From Acidimicrobiia bacterium (GTDB taxonomy: Bacteria > Actinomycetota > Acidimicrobiia > Acidimicrobiales > Poriferisodalaceae), in assembly GCA_022821985.1 (NCBI GenBank), contig JAJECP010000015.1:1-64000 (forward strand): a DNA stretch of 64,000 nucleotides. Direction: 5' to 3'. The first letter of the stretch is position 1. Each line of letters opens with the position of its first letter. Positions 24,341 through 31,863 of this stretch are shown in pieces. Under the pieces are notes generated by a model. It did not search any database, was not told where the DNA came from, and saw only the letters and a program-made list of their open reading frames with translations. The translations under genes and the position numbers were made by a program.

Positions 24341-24907
24341 TTAGGGCAACAGCCCAGACAGCGTGGCCAAGGCCTCCCGCAGCTCGGCGTCGAGCTCGGA
24401 GTCGGACAGAACACCCGCTTCGGTATCGAAGTTCTCGCCGAACCGGGGGACGGCCAGGCTGGCCAGCACCTCGTTGCCGAAGTATCCGGCCAGGTGACCG
24501 GCGGTCCGCAGCACGAATCCGCCCCCGCCGCCGCCGGGCGACGTCGACAGCATCACAATCGGCTTGTCGTGGTACACCCGCATGTCGATCCGCGACGCCC
24601 AGTCGAAGACGTTCTTGAACGCAACCGTGTACGAGCCGTTGTGCTCGGCGAACGAGATCAGCAGCGCATCCGCCGCCCCGAGCGCGTCGTAGAAGTCGTG
24701 CGCCGCCTGCGGGATGCCACCCGCCTCCTGCCGATCGATGCTGTAGATCGGCATCTCGAAGTCGTTCAGGTCGAGCGTGCTGATCTCCAGCGCACCGGCC
24801 GGCACGCCCTCGATCTCGCCGTCGGCAAGCAGCCCGATGGCGTAGTCGACAAGCTGACGGTTGATCGACTGGCTGCTGTTGGAGGCGGCAAAGGCCAAGA
24901 GTTTCAT
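24341..24907 (-). CDS. NADPH-dependent FMN reductase
   Basis: The 188-residue protein has a flavodoxin-like fold. The phosphate-binding loop is AFAASNSSQSINRQLVDYAI, then FEMPIYSID, HDFYDALGAADALLISFAEH and NGSYTVAFKNVFDWASR, the usual NADPH-FMN reductase landmarks. A Gly-rich loop (SPGGGGGGFV) replaces the usual SPG...G turn. It reduces flavin or quinones with NADPH. The ATG overlaps the hydrolase stop as ATGA, and the FAD monooxygenase starts 7 bases downstream. It might supply reduced flavin, although monooxygenases of the downstream type normally reduce their own FAD. Confidence 0.85.
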   Translation of the reverse strand: MKLLAFAASNSSQSINRQLVDYAIGLLADGEIEGVPAGALEISTLDLNDFEMPIYSIDRQEAGGIPQAAHDFYDALGAADALLISFAEHNGSYTVAFKNVFDWASRIDMRVYHDKPIVMLSTSPGGGGGGFVLRTAGHLAGYFGNEVLASLAVPRFGENFDTEAGVLSDSELDAELREALATLSGLLP

Positions 24908-25833
24908 GATGTCTCCGCGTGGGCAGTCTCCGCGTGGGCAGTGTGGCTGATGATCGCATCGATCAGGATCGGCCACAGCGGTTTCGGCAGGTCGTGGCCC
25001 ATGTCGCCCACCATCAGCAGGTTGGCACCCGGCACGAGTTCGGCCGTGCGCTCACCGCCGTTCGGCATGATCAGCGGGTCGTCACGGCCGTGGATCACCA
25101 GCGTCGGCACGCCCAGCCGGCGCAGCGCCTCGACCCCGAGCGGCGAGCACCGCACGGCCGCCATCTGCCGGGGGAGGCCCTCCGGGTAGTACATGCGGTC
25201 GTACGAGGCGGCCACCATCTCGGACGCCTGGTCGGGGTCGAAGTGGCGGGGGCTGGCGCTGATCTTGCGAGAAGCGACGCTGGCCGCGATGTATCCCTCG
25301 CGGTCGGGCGGCGGCGGTGTTGTCAGCGCCGCCATGGCCTCGGGCGTGGCCTCGAAGTAGCCCGGCTCACGGGTCGTCGACATGATCGACGTCATCGACA
25401 GCACCCGGTCGGGGTGATCGATCGCCATCTGCTGCACGATCATCCCGCCCATCGACACCCCGGCGATGTGCGCCGCCCCGATGCCCAGATGGTCGAGCAA
25501 CCCGGCGGCATCATCGGCGAAGTCGGACAGCGTGTACGGCACCGGCGGCATGGGCTCACCGGCGGCCGCAGCCTTCACGGCAGTCTTGCTCACCGCACCG
25601 AGGTCCACGTCGACACCGTCCAGGTGCGTCGACAGGCCGACGTCACGGTTGTCGAAGCTCACAACGAATCGCCCCCGCTCGGCGAGCTGCTCCCGGAAGC
25701 CGGGGTACCAACCCAGGATCTGCGACGAGTACCCGTTCACCAGCAGCAGCGCCGGGTCGGCCGGGTCGCCGTGGGTCTCGTAGTAGAGCTCGATCGCTGT
25801 CGCTTCATGGGTGTTGACGGTCGCATACGGCAT
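24904..25833 (-). CDS. Alpha/beta hydrolase
   Basis: The protein has 309 residues from the ATG at 25833, preceded by an AGGAG site. It has the oxyanion segment LLLVNGYSSQILGWYPGFRE, the nucleophile elbow GVSMGGMIVQ, the acid Asp in VIHGRDDPLI and the His in VGDMGHDLPKPLW. It resembles the actinobacterial hydrolases with the NRDVGLSTHLDG motif (aclacinomycin-methylesterase-like). It hydrolyses an ester or C-C bond in an unknown substrate. The last residues, HTAHAETAHAETS, are encoded by a perfect 15-bp tandem repeat (24911-24940), and the TGA overlaps the FMN-reductase start by four bases. A longer frame to 25935 has no family support. Confidence 0.88.
   Translation of the reverse strand: MPYATVNTHEATAIELYYETHGDPADPALLLVNGYSSQILGWYPGFREQLAERGRFVVSFDNRDVGLSTHLDGVDVDLGAVSKTAVKAAAAGEPMPPVPYTLSDFADDAAGLLDHLGIGAAHIAGVSMGGMIVQQMAIDHPDRVLSMTSIMSTTREPGYFEATPEAMAALTTPPPPDREGYIAASVASRKISASPRHFDPDQASEMVAASYDRMYYPEGLPRQMAAVRCSPLGVEALRRLGVPTLVIHGRDDPLIMPNGGERTAELVPGANLLMVGDMGHDLPKPLWPILIDAIISHTAHAETAHAETS
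24911..24940. repeat. Tandem repeat, 2 x 15 bp, in the 3' end of the hydrolase gene
   Basis: GTCTCCGCGTGGGCA is repeated head-to-tail at 24911-24925 and 24926-24940. It adds an extra HAETA unit to the hydrolase C-terminus. The unit keeps the frame and lies just before the overlapping FMN-reductase start. It looks like a recent slippage duplication. Confidence 0.85.
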
Positions 25834-26013
25834 CGTGGGTGCTGCTCCTGCTGGCGACGCGACGGGCAGCGCGTCGGCAGCGCCGAAGAGTCTGCCGCAA
25901 GAACTGCACGCGAGGGCCATCGCAGTACCCGCCACATCGCCGGATGCCGGCCAGCACCATTCAGGCCAGAGATACGTCCGTCAATGTCCTTTCGTGCGAG
26001 CCATGCCGCGCCC

Positions 26014-26019
26014 TATCGT
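26014..26019 (+). promoter_or_regulatory. Leaderless promoter -10 element (TATCGT) of a VOC gene
   Basis: TATCGT is followed by seven bases and the ATG at 26027, the spacing of leaderless actinobacterial transcripts. There is no ribosome-binding site. Two nearly identical copies of CGAGCCATGCsGCGC occur here (from 25997 and from 26021), only the second of which contains the chosen start. Confidence 0.45.
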
Positions 26020-26026
26020 TCGAGCC

Positions 26027-26431
26027 ATGCGGCGCATGCACATCGGTTTGCAGGTCGACGACCTCGACGAGTCGATCGAGTTCTACACCCGGCTATTCGG
26101 CTGCGAACCCACGATGCGGCGCGCCGACTACGCCAAGTGGATGCTCGACGATCCCCGGGTCAACTTCTCGCTCGACACCCACGGCGACGGGCCGGCCGGC
26201 TCGGCCCACTACGGCATCCAGGTGGAAACGCACGACGAGCTCACCGACCTGCGTTCCCACATCGATGCGGCCGCCCTGCCCCGGTCCGACCAGGACGACT
26301 TGGTGTGCGGCTACCAGCTCCAGCACAAGTCGTGGGTCACCGATCCCAACGGCCTGTGGTGGGAGGCCTTCTTCACCGAAGGTGTGGTGGACGAGGGCTA
26401 CGGCACCGCCGAGATGCCCGACCCCGCCTAG
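26027..26431 (+). CDS. VOC protein of the CadI/ArsI-like group
   Basis: The 134-residue protein starts MRRMHIGLQVDDLDESIEFY; an alternative ATG three codons later would give MHIGLQ. The sequence continues TRLFGCEPTMRRADYAKWML, VNFSLDTHG, AHYGIQVETHDEL and SWVTDPNGLWWEAFFT. This is the pattern of cadmium-inducible CadI and arsenical C-As lyase ArsI proteins. The Cys pair that ArsI uses for trivalent arsenicals is not evident at its usual place, so lyase activity is uncertain. The gene stands alone with a leaderless-type promoter. Confidence 0.75.
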   Translation: MRRMHIGLQVDDLDESIEFYTRLFGCEPTMRRADYAKWMLDDPRVNFSLDTHGDGPAGSAHYGIQVETHDELTDLRSHIDAAALPRSDQDDLVCGYQLQHKSWVTDPNGLWWEAFFTEGVVDEGYGTAEMPDPA

Positions 26432-26436
26432 CTGAA

Positions 26437-27402
26437 CTACAGGTACACCGGCTGCGCTCGTCGCCGCCTCGGGCTGAGCGGGTTCGGCACGAACATCGGC
26501 ACCGCAGCCTGGTAGCGGCTGTAGGCGGGATACCTCTCGCCCGAGATCTGCTCAGTGAGCCTCGTCGAGACAGCGAACAGCAGCAGCAGGATCACCCAGC
26601 CCAGCCCGGTCCAGTGCCACAGCCGGCCCGATGCCGAGATCGCGAACAGGTAGAACACGATCCACATGGCCTGCTCGCAGGTGCAGTTGGGATGGCGGCA
26701 GTAGCGGAACAGCCCCTCGGTGAGGAACGGCCGCTCCACCTCGGCGTCCTCGGCCACGAGCCGCGCCTTGTTCTGCTGGAACCGCCACACCTGCTGGTCG
26801 GCGATGGTCTCGAGTACCAGCAGCACCACGAACGCCACGATCGCGACGTAGTCCAGCCAGCCCAGCGGCACGTCGGCGTGCTGCCACGCCTGGTGCACTG
26901 GCGACGTGAACAGCCAGATGAGCGCCATCTGGCCGAACGACACGAAGAGCACGTTGAATGTCTGGAAGCCCACCTCGCCGATCTGCCAGCCGAGAACTCG
27001 CCGCTGGCTGATCTGCTCTCGGAGATGGCTCCATCGATAATCCTCGCTGTCGCGCCGCCACCCGCCCCGGCGGATGAGGTTGAAGGTGAGCCGTGCTCCC
27101 CACGCGCTCGCCAGCGCTGTCATCACGGTGATCCGAGTCGAGCCGAATCCCACGTCGGCGAGAACGATCCCGCCGTACAGCGCCGGCACGATCGACCACA
27201 GCCGGTCCACCCAGGAGGCATCCCGCGTCAGCATCGACGCCATCCAGCTCAGCACCGCCACCGCAGCGCACACTCCCAGCGCCACGCCGTACGGCGTGCC
27301 CACGAGGGGATGGTCGATGGCTGCGTAGGCGATCCAGCCGGGCACGAAGGCCACGACGCCAACGATGGCGACTACGAGTGCCCTCAGGCGAACGCCGCGC
27401 AC
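26437..27402 (-). CDS. DUF1295 / steroid 5-alpha-reductase-like membrane protein
   Basis: The 321-residue protein has about seven membrane helices. Its C-terminal half carries the DUF1295 signatures LTFNLIRRGGWRRDSEDYRW, ADQQVWRFQQ, and LFRYCRHPNCTCEQAMW, the NADPH-binding region shared with isoprenylcysteine methyltransferases and sterol/steroid reductases. The final segment ERYPAYSRYQAAVPMFVPNP is also typical. Such proteins reduce double bonds in lipids or steroids in the membrane, but the bacterial substrates are mostly unknown. The start is a GTG with GAGAGG upstream. Given the sterol-type genes at 61-64 kb, a steroid or isoprenoid substrate is worth considering. Confidence 0.82.
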   Translation of the reverse strand: MRGVRLRALVVAIVGVVAFVPGWIAYAAIDHPLVGTPYGVALGVCAAVAVLSWMASMLTRDASWVDRLWSIVPALYGGIVLADVGFGSTRITVMTALASAWGARLTFNLIRRGGWRRDSEDYRWSHLREQISQRRVLGWQIGEVGFQTFNVLFVSFGQMALIWLFTSPVHQAWQHADVPLGWLDYVAIVAFVVLLVLETIADQQVWRFQQNKARLVAEDAEVERPFLTEGLFRYCRHPNCTCEQAMWIVFYLFAISASGRLWHWTGLGWVILLLLFAVSTRLTEQISGERYPAYSRYQAAVPMFVPNPLSPRRRRAQPVYL

Positions 27403-27436
27403 GAGAGCCTCTCGGGGTCTGCCGCTGCCGGTGCCG

Positions 27437-28333
27437 TCAGTTGCAGAGACCCTGCGCGCTGACGCCGCGATCGATGTAGCACATCAGGGTGCCTTCGACG
27501 TTGCGCAGCGTGAACGTTCCGTCGCTGTTGCGGGTGGCGAACACGCGCAGCCGGAAGCCGCGGATGGAATCGTCGGGCTGACCGACGATGTCCATCGTGA
27601 CTTCGCTGAGTTCGCCGACCGTGGGCTCGCCTGCGATCCTCACACGCGATTCGGGTTCCTCCGATGCCACGGCGCCGGCGACAGCGCGTCCCAGTGCCGC
27701 CAGGTTCGCCGCGCTGGGTGCTTGGCCGAGGCGTGCCACGATCTCGGTGGTGGTGTCGACGGTCGCGCCCAGCGGCGTCACATAGTCGCCGCTGACCCAG
27801 CCGATCACGCCGGCCGCGTGCACTTCGTGCCAGAGCACCCCGGACACCTCTTGCCTCGTGCCGGTGGGAACGATGCCCGTGCCCATCGAGTCGAGCTTGG
27901 CCACGATCTGGCCGCCCGGCTCCTCGCGCACGTTGAGCGTGCTGTCGTAGCCGATGCCCACGACCGACAGCACCAAGCGCTGCTCGGCATCCTCGTCGGC
28001 TTCAGCCGCCGTCGTGGCGGTCACGACCTGCTGCGCGGATGTCGTCGTGGGCGCGGGCGGCAGCGTCTGGACCGTGCCGATAGTGGTGGTGGGAATCGGT
28101 GCCGGTTCGGTCGCTACAGGCGCCGACGTGACGGCGGTGGCCTCAGGCTGGTCATCGACCGCAGCGGCGCTGTCGTCGTCGGAGTCTCCGAGGGCGACCA
28201 CCAGCGCCGCGATCGCCACGATGAGCGCGAGCAGCGCGACGCCCAGCGGCAGCCGGTCCTTCAGCGCGATGAATCCCTCGGAAGGCGCGCGCTCCATGCC
28301 CTGGGGCTCCGGGAAATCAGTTGGACCGGTCAT
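27437..28333 (-). CDS. Membrane-anchored SH3-domain protein
   Basis: The protein has 298 residues from the ATG at 28333, overlapping the upstream fxsA-like gene by 17 bases. The short cytoplasmic N-terminus is followed by one membrane helix (about 30-48, LGVALLALIVAIAALVVALG). A Thr/Pro/Ala-rich linker runs to about 115. A bacterial SH3 module follows (about 120-190: GIGYDSTLNVREEPGGQIVA and WHEVHAAGVIGWVSGDYVTP). The C-terminal 100 residues carry a separate domain ending in LRNVEGTLMCYIDRGVSAQG LCN, with two Cys that may form a disulfide. It is probably an envelope protein binding cell-wall or protein ligands. Function is unknown. Confidence 0.75.
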   Translation of the reverse strand: MTGPTDFPEPQGMERAPSEGFIALKDRLPLGVALLALIVAIAALVVALGDSDDDSAAAVDDQPEATAVTSAPVATEPAPIPTTTIGTVQTLPPAPTTTSAQQVVTATTAAEADEDAEQRLVLSVVGIGYDSTLNVREEPGGQIVAKLDSMGTGIVPTGTRQEVSGVLWHEVHAAGVIGWVSGDYVTPLGATVDTTTEIVARLGQAPSAANLAALGRAVAGAVASEEPESRVRIAGEPTVGELSEVTMDIVGQPDDSIRGFRLRVFATRNSDGTFTLRNVEGTLMCYIDRGVSAQGLCN

Positions 28334-28787
28334 CGGTGTCCTTCGTGTAGCTCTCGGCGTCGAGGGGGGAGCCGAAGCGACGAGGACCGCCAGGACTGCC
28401 CTGTGCGCCAGGCCAGCCAGCGATATCGACTCGCTTGGCATAGCGACGCACGAGTATCGAGAGTACGACCTTGCGGGTCGGCGGAAAGAGCATGATCAGC
28501 CCGGCAGCATCGGTCAGGAAGCCGGGTGTGAGCATGAACGCGCCGGCCAGCAGGATCAACAGCCCATTCATGAGTTCATTGCCGGGAATCTCGCCCTGTG
28601 CCAAGCGGGTGCGGATCTGGTTCAGCACGCCAAGCCCGGAGCGCCGCACCATCCAGGCACCCACGACGGACACCACGACCAGCAGCAGGATGGTCTGGCC
28701 GGCGCCGAGCCCGCCCGCCACCTGCACGATCACGAACAGCTCCAGCAGCGGCACCGAGATGAGCAACAGGATCAGCACGGCCAGCAC
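28317..28787 (-). CDS. fxsA: FxsA-family membrane protein
   Basis: The protein has 156 residues from the GTG at 28787; this start is chosen because a TAGGGT -10 lies seven bases upstream, and a GTG at 28796 would overlap that element. The FxsA domain covers about 1-120: LISVPLLELFVIVQVAGGLG, VVSVVGAWMVRRSGLGVLNQ, LAGAFMLTPGFLTDAAGLIM, LFPPTRKVV. The rest is a Gly/Pro/charged cytosolic tail. FxsA of E. coli modulates exclusion of phage T7 by F plasmid; the wider family is of unknown function. It is the first gene of a unit with the SH3 protein. Confidence 0.82.
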   Translation of the reverse strand: MLAVLILLLISVPLLELFVIVQVAGGLGAGQTILLLVVVSVVGAWMVRRSGLGVLNQIRTRLAQGEIPGNELMNGLLILLAGAFMLTPGFLTDAAGLIMLFPPTRKVVLSILVRRYAKRVDIAGWPGAQGSPGGPRRFGSPLDAESYTKDTDDRSN

Positions 28788-28792
28788 GCCGA

Positions 28793-28827
28793 CCACCCTA
28801 CGGCTGCCCGCCGGGTCCGCTCCGTCA
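28793..28827. repeat. 35-bp promoter repeat, copy 1 (upstream of fxsA)
   Basis: Bases 28793-28827 match 30153-30187 with one mismatch, at the 31st base (C versus T); the first 30 bases are identical. Read on the minus strand, the copy contains TGAC near its 5' end, a GC-rich core and TAGGGT (28800-28795), seven bases from the fxsA GTG. It works out as a duplicated promoter and not as random repeat DNA. Confidence 0.8.
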
Positions 28828-28848
28828 CGTCCCGTCAGCGCCGGAGAG

Positions 28849-30147
28849 TCACGCTGCCGGATTAACGAGACGCCCGACGAAGAGCACGGCCTGTGTCTCG
28901 CGGTGGATGATCGCCCACAGGAAGGGCCGATCGGCGACCACCGTCAGATCTGGCGGCGGGGGCATGGACTCGGCGAACGCCATGGCTGTTGCTGCGGCCG
29001 CTTCGGTGCCCTTCTCATCGACGATCACCTTGGCGCTGTGCAGCGCAGAGGTGATGAAGATGCCGGGCGCGATGCCGTCGAACGCTGCGCCGGCGCAGAA
29101 CCCTTGCGGGCAGAGCCATTTGAAGAGATCGGCCGGCGGCAGCGTCTGCTCCCACTTCGGCATGGTGATCTTGACCGTGCCCGAAAGCGCATTGCTGGAC
29201 AGCTCGGTCAGAGCCGCGGCGTCGAGCGATGCTTCAACGGGAGCGAGGCCGTCGGGAGCATGGGGGACGATGAGCCACATGGCCAATTCGCTTCTGACAT
29301 AGGGAAGTTCCACGGCATCGGCGTCGTCCATCAGGACGTAGCGGCGATCCACCGCTTCGTGATCGCGCATGAACGGCACGGTCACCGTCTGGCCAGAGTT
29401 GGTGGTGAACTCGCCGTCGCGGGTGAGGTCTGCCAGGAAGGGCTCCAGCCAGTTGGCCTTGAGGTAGACGGTGTTCACCAGGATCAGTTCCTGATCTTGG
29501 ACTGTGGCTTGGTTGACGATGGCGGGGATGAGGCCGCGGGTGCGCCCTGACACCCACTCGTTGATGACAGCGGCCGCCGAGTCGCCGTCGGCCGTGTCGA
29601 CCGGTTGCATCGTCGCGCCGTAGTGCAAGGCGGCCGTCTCGAGGAACTCGGCCAGCGGCGAGAATTCGTCATCGGGGAAGAGGCGGTTGGCTACTTCCAC
29701 AGTGTTCGGCGCAACCGAAGCTTCGGCCAGCATGAGATCGACCGCATTGGCAGCGCTGTGGCTGCCCTCTTCGGGGAACTCGAAGATGTCATCGAGCACT
29801 GCCGCAGAGTCGGCTGACGCGCCGGCCCGGCTCAGGCTGAAGGCGACGCCGATGCTCAACGGGCTGGACACTGCGTTGCCCTCGAGGTGCCGGTGGAATT
29901 CCCATCCGGCCGCGTTCACCCCTGCGACCCACTCAGCCGTCGGAGCACTGCGGTCAGCCGCCAAACGATCAGTGACCGGCTCGATGGCTGCGGGAACGAC
30001 GGGCTCGGAAGCAGTTGCATCGGCAGTGGACAGCGCTGCGGGAGCGTCTCCTCCGTCGGCCGCGGGGTCACCGGCGTCCGTCGAGGTGCCGCAAGCCACA
30101 GCCATGATGCCGACCAGCACCAGCGACCCCATCAGTCGCACCCGCAC
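28849..30147 (-). CDS. Secreted serpin-family lipoprotein (serine protease inhibitor)
   Basis: The protein has 432 residues from the GTG at 30147, seven bases after TAGGGT; an internal ATG at 30132 is the alternative. The signal LMGSLVLVGIMAVAC ends in a lipobox with Cys19, then a low-complexity linker runs to about 75. The serpin fold follows: VSSPLSIGVAFSLSRAGASA, VNTVYLKANWLEPF, KITMPKWEQTLP, and the hinge VDEKGTEAAAATAMAFAESM followed by PPPPDLTVVADRPFLWAIIH and VLFVGRLVNP. The small-residue hinge is that of an inhibitory serpin, with P1 probably at the Ser-Met of ESMPP. It should trap secreted serine proteases at the cell surface. The protein's only obvious oddity is a LCPQGFC loop with two Cys. 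Confidence 0.85.
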   Translation of the reverse strand: MRVRLMGSLVLVGIMAVACGTSTDAGDPAADGGDAPAALSTADATASEPVVPAAIEPVTDRLAADRSAPTAEWVAGVNAAGWEFHRHLEGNAVSSPLSIGVAFSLSRAGASADSAAVLDDIFEFPEEGSHSAANAVDLMLAEASVAPNTVEVANRLFPDDEFSPLAEFLETAALHYGATMQPVDTADGDSAAAVINEWVSGRTRGLIPAIVNQATVQDQELILVNTVYLKANWLEPFLADLTRDGEFTTNSGQTVTVPFMRDHEAVDRRYVLMDDADAVELPYVRSELAMWLIVPHAPDGLAPVEASLDAAALTELSSNALSGTVKITMPKWEQTLPPADLFKWLCPQGFCAGAAFDGIAPGIFITSALHSAKVIVDEKGTEAAAATAMAFAESMPPPPDLTVVADRPFLWAIIHRETQAVLFVGRLVNPAA

Positions 30148-30152
30148 CCTGC

Positions 30153-30187
30153 CCACCCTACGGCTGCCCGCCGGGTCCGCTCTGTCA
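30153..30187. repeat. 35-bp promoter repeat, copy 2 (upstream of the serpin gene)
   Basis: This is the second copy of the 28793-28827 element in the same orientation. Its minus-strand TAGGGT (30160-30155) is seven bases before the serpin GTG at 30147, the identical geometry to fxsA. The copies flank the serpin gene exactly, so the gene could have inserted or duplicated between them. Confidence 0.8.
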
Positions 30188-30354
30188 GGCCCAGCGGCGG
30201 GATGGTCGAATACGCACGACGCCGCGCTGCGCGCGAGCCGTAAGTTGTCGGGTCGCTGACGGGTCGAGAGGCTGCGCTGTGATCGAGTCCTACCTTGCTG
30301 GCGTGCCGTGCTGTCATGCCGTGCCGTCGTCGCCGTGGCAGGGGAGACCGAGCT

Positions 30355-31413
30355 GTGACTAGTCCGAACCTCGAACAGCGGATTCGCAGTGCTTGGATCG
30401 GCCGCATCAGCGGCTGCATGCTCGGCAAGCCCGTGGAACTGCTGTCGATGCGCCAAGGCCCCGCGGTGCTGCAGGACTACCTCGCCCAGGCCGGCGCCCT
30501 GCCGCTGCGGAACTACGTCCCGCTTCTCCCGGGAGCGCCTTCGGCCGTCGAGCGCAACGCCGACGCCTGCAAGGACCGCCTGGTCTCAGCCGTGCCCGAC
30601 GACGACATCAACTACACGGTGCTGTCGCTCATGCTGATCGAAGAGCACGGCACCGGCTTCACCACCGAGGATGTGGCCCGGGCCTGGTTCCGCCTGCTGC
30701 CCGGCGGTCTCACCTTCACCGCCGAGCGGGCCGCCTACGCCGTGCTGATGGCCAAGGCTTCGACGCCATTCGCCTTCGGGCAGCCCGCCGGATTCAACCT
30801 CGACGAATGCAGTGACAACGAGTTCAACGACTGGATCGGGGCGCAGATCCGCGCCGACATGTACGGCTGGGTGGCGCCCGGCGATCCCGCGCTCGCAACC
30901 GAACTCGCCGCCCGTGACGCCCGCCTGTCCCACCGCGGCGAGGGCGTGTACGGCGCCCAAGCCGTTGCAGCGATCGGTGCAGCCATCCCGTCGACCCCGT
31001 CCGTGCTGGCTGCGATCGAAGCCGCCATGGAATTGCTGCCGGCCGACTCGGCGTGCGTCGAAGCCATGGCGCTCGGCATCCGCTGCGCAACGGCCAACGA
31101 CGGCCCGGACCCGATCCATGAGGCCTACGACGGCATGTCGCCGGTGCACACGGTGAACAACTTGGCATTGGTCACATGGGGCCTCCTTTCCGGCGAACAC
31201 GACTTCTCGGCCGCCATAGGCGACACTGTCGCCGCGGGGTGTGACACCGACTGCAACGGCGCAACCGTGGGCGCCCTGTGGGGCCTGACCGGCCGCCCGA
31301 TCCCGGCACACTGGCCCGACGCATGGAACGGCCGTGTGCAGGTCTCCCTCGCCGGCGTCGGCGAACTCGCTCTCGACGATCTCGTCGCCCGAACCGTCGC
31401 CGTCTGCGGTTGA
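30355..31413 (+). CDS. ADP-ribosylglycohydrolase family protein
   Basis: The protein has 352 residues from the GTG at 30355, with AGGGGAG upstream. Family landmarks are IGRISGCMLGKPVELL near the N-terminus, the metal-binding PDDDINYTVLSL, then RADMYGWVAPGD, and the C-terminal GCDTDCNGATVGALWGLTGR with its Asp-Thr-Asp. The fold binds two Mg2+ ions and removes ADP-ribose or hydrolyses related nucleosides and amide-linked sugars. The relatives closest in my memory are annotated only as family members. No linked ADP-ribosyltransferase is visible, so a metabolic role is as likely as reversing protein modification. Confidence 0.87.
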   Translation: MTSPNLEQRIRSAWIGRISGCMLGKPVELLSMRQGPAVLQDYLAQAGALPLRNYVPLLPGAPSAVERNADACKDRLVSAVPDDDINYTVLSLMLIEEHGTGFTTEDVARAWFRLLPGGLTFTAERAAYAVLMAKASTPFAFGQPAGFNLDECSDNEFNDWIGAQIRADMYGWVAPGDPALATELAARDARLSHRGEGVYGAQAVAAIGAAIPSTPSVLAAIEAAMELLPADSACVEAMALGIRCATANDGPDPIHEAYDGMSPVHTVNNLALVTWGLLSGEHDFSAAIGDTVAAGCDTDCNGATVGALWGLTGRPIPAHWPDAWNGRVQVSLAGVGELALDDLVARTVAVCG

Positions 31414-31464
31414 GCGACTGTCTGCGGAGCTCGGCGCGCCTTGCGCGGCGCCCGTGCGACGCGC

Positions 31465-31770
31465 CTAGAGATCGAGTCCGATCGCTGCAATCGGCGTCGT
31501 CATCTGCATCTGCGGCGGCAAACCCATGAGCGGGCCGAACTCCGCCATGGCCTCCTGCATGGCAGGGGTCTGGCCGTGGTGCTGCATCGACTCAGCGTCG
31601 CTCATGAGAGCGAAGAACCAGAACTGGTTTCCCTCGCCCCGGTGGTACGAGTAGATCTCGACGCCCGGCTCACCCTTGGCGGCCTCGACCATCGAAGCCA
31701 GCACCGCCTCCATCTCGTCAGCCTTGCCGTCTTGACACGTAAAGCTGCCGATCACCGTTGCCTTGCCCAT
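31465..31770 (-). CDS. Antibiotic-biosynthesis-monooxygenase (ABM) domain protein
   Basis: The 101-residue ORF starts at the ATG at 31770 after GGGAGCGACAGCT. It has the ferredoxin-like ABM pattern: ATVIGSFTCQDGKADEMEAV, LASMVEAAKGEPGVEIYSYH, and FWFFALMSDAESMQHHGQTP. Such small dimeric proteins include quinol monooxygenases and haem-degrading enzymes; here no cofactor-specific residues can be assigned. It stands upstream of nothing on its strand and convergent to the ADP-ribosylglycohydrolase gene. Confidence 0.78.
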   Translation of the reverse strand: MGKATVIGSFTCQDGKADEMEAVLASMVEAAKGEPGVEIYSYHRGEGNQFWFFALMSDAESMQHHGQTPAMQEAMAEFGPLMGLPPQMQMTTPIAAIGLDL

Positions 31771-31863
31771 AGCTGTCGCTCCCGATGGTGGATTCGCCTC
31801 GGCGCTGTGCGCCGCGGCGGAATGCCTACCACGCTCGCAACTGGCCTGAAGCAACGGCGTCGC

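Noticed and set aside
25995-26035. Near-repeat CGAGCCATGC(C/G)GCGC as a regulatory duplication
   Set aside because: The copies are short, GC-rich and lie over the chosen start; chance or start-region slippage explains them.
24919-27462. 847-residue plus-strand open frame
   Set aside because: It runs across the hydrolase, VOC and DUF1295 genes and reads as Arg/His-rich low-complexity sequence; the genes in the other frames have clear family motifs.
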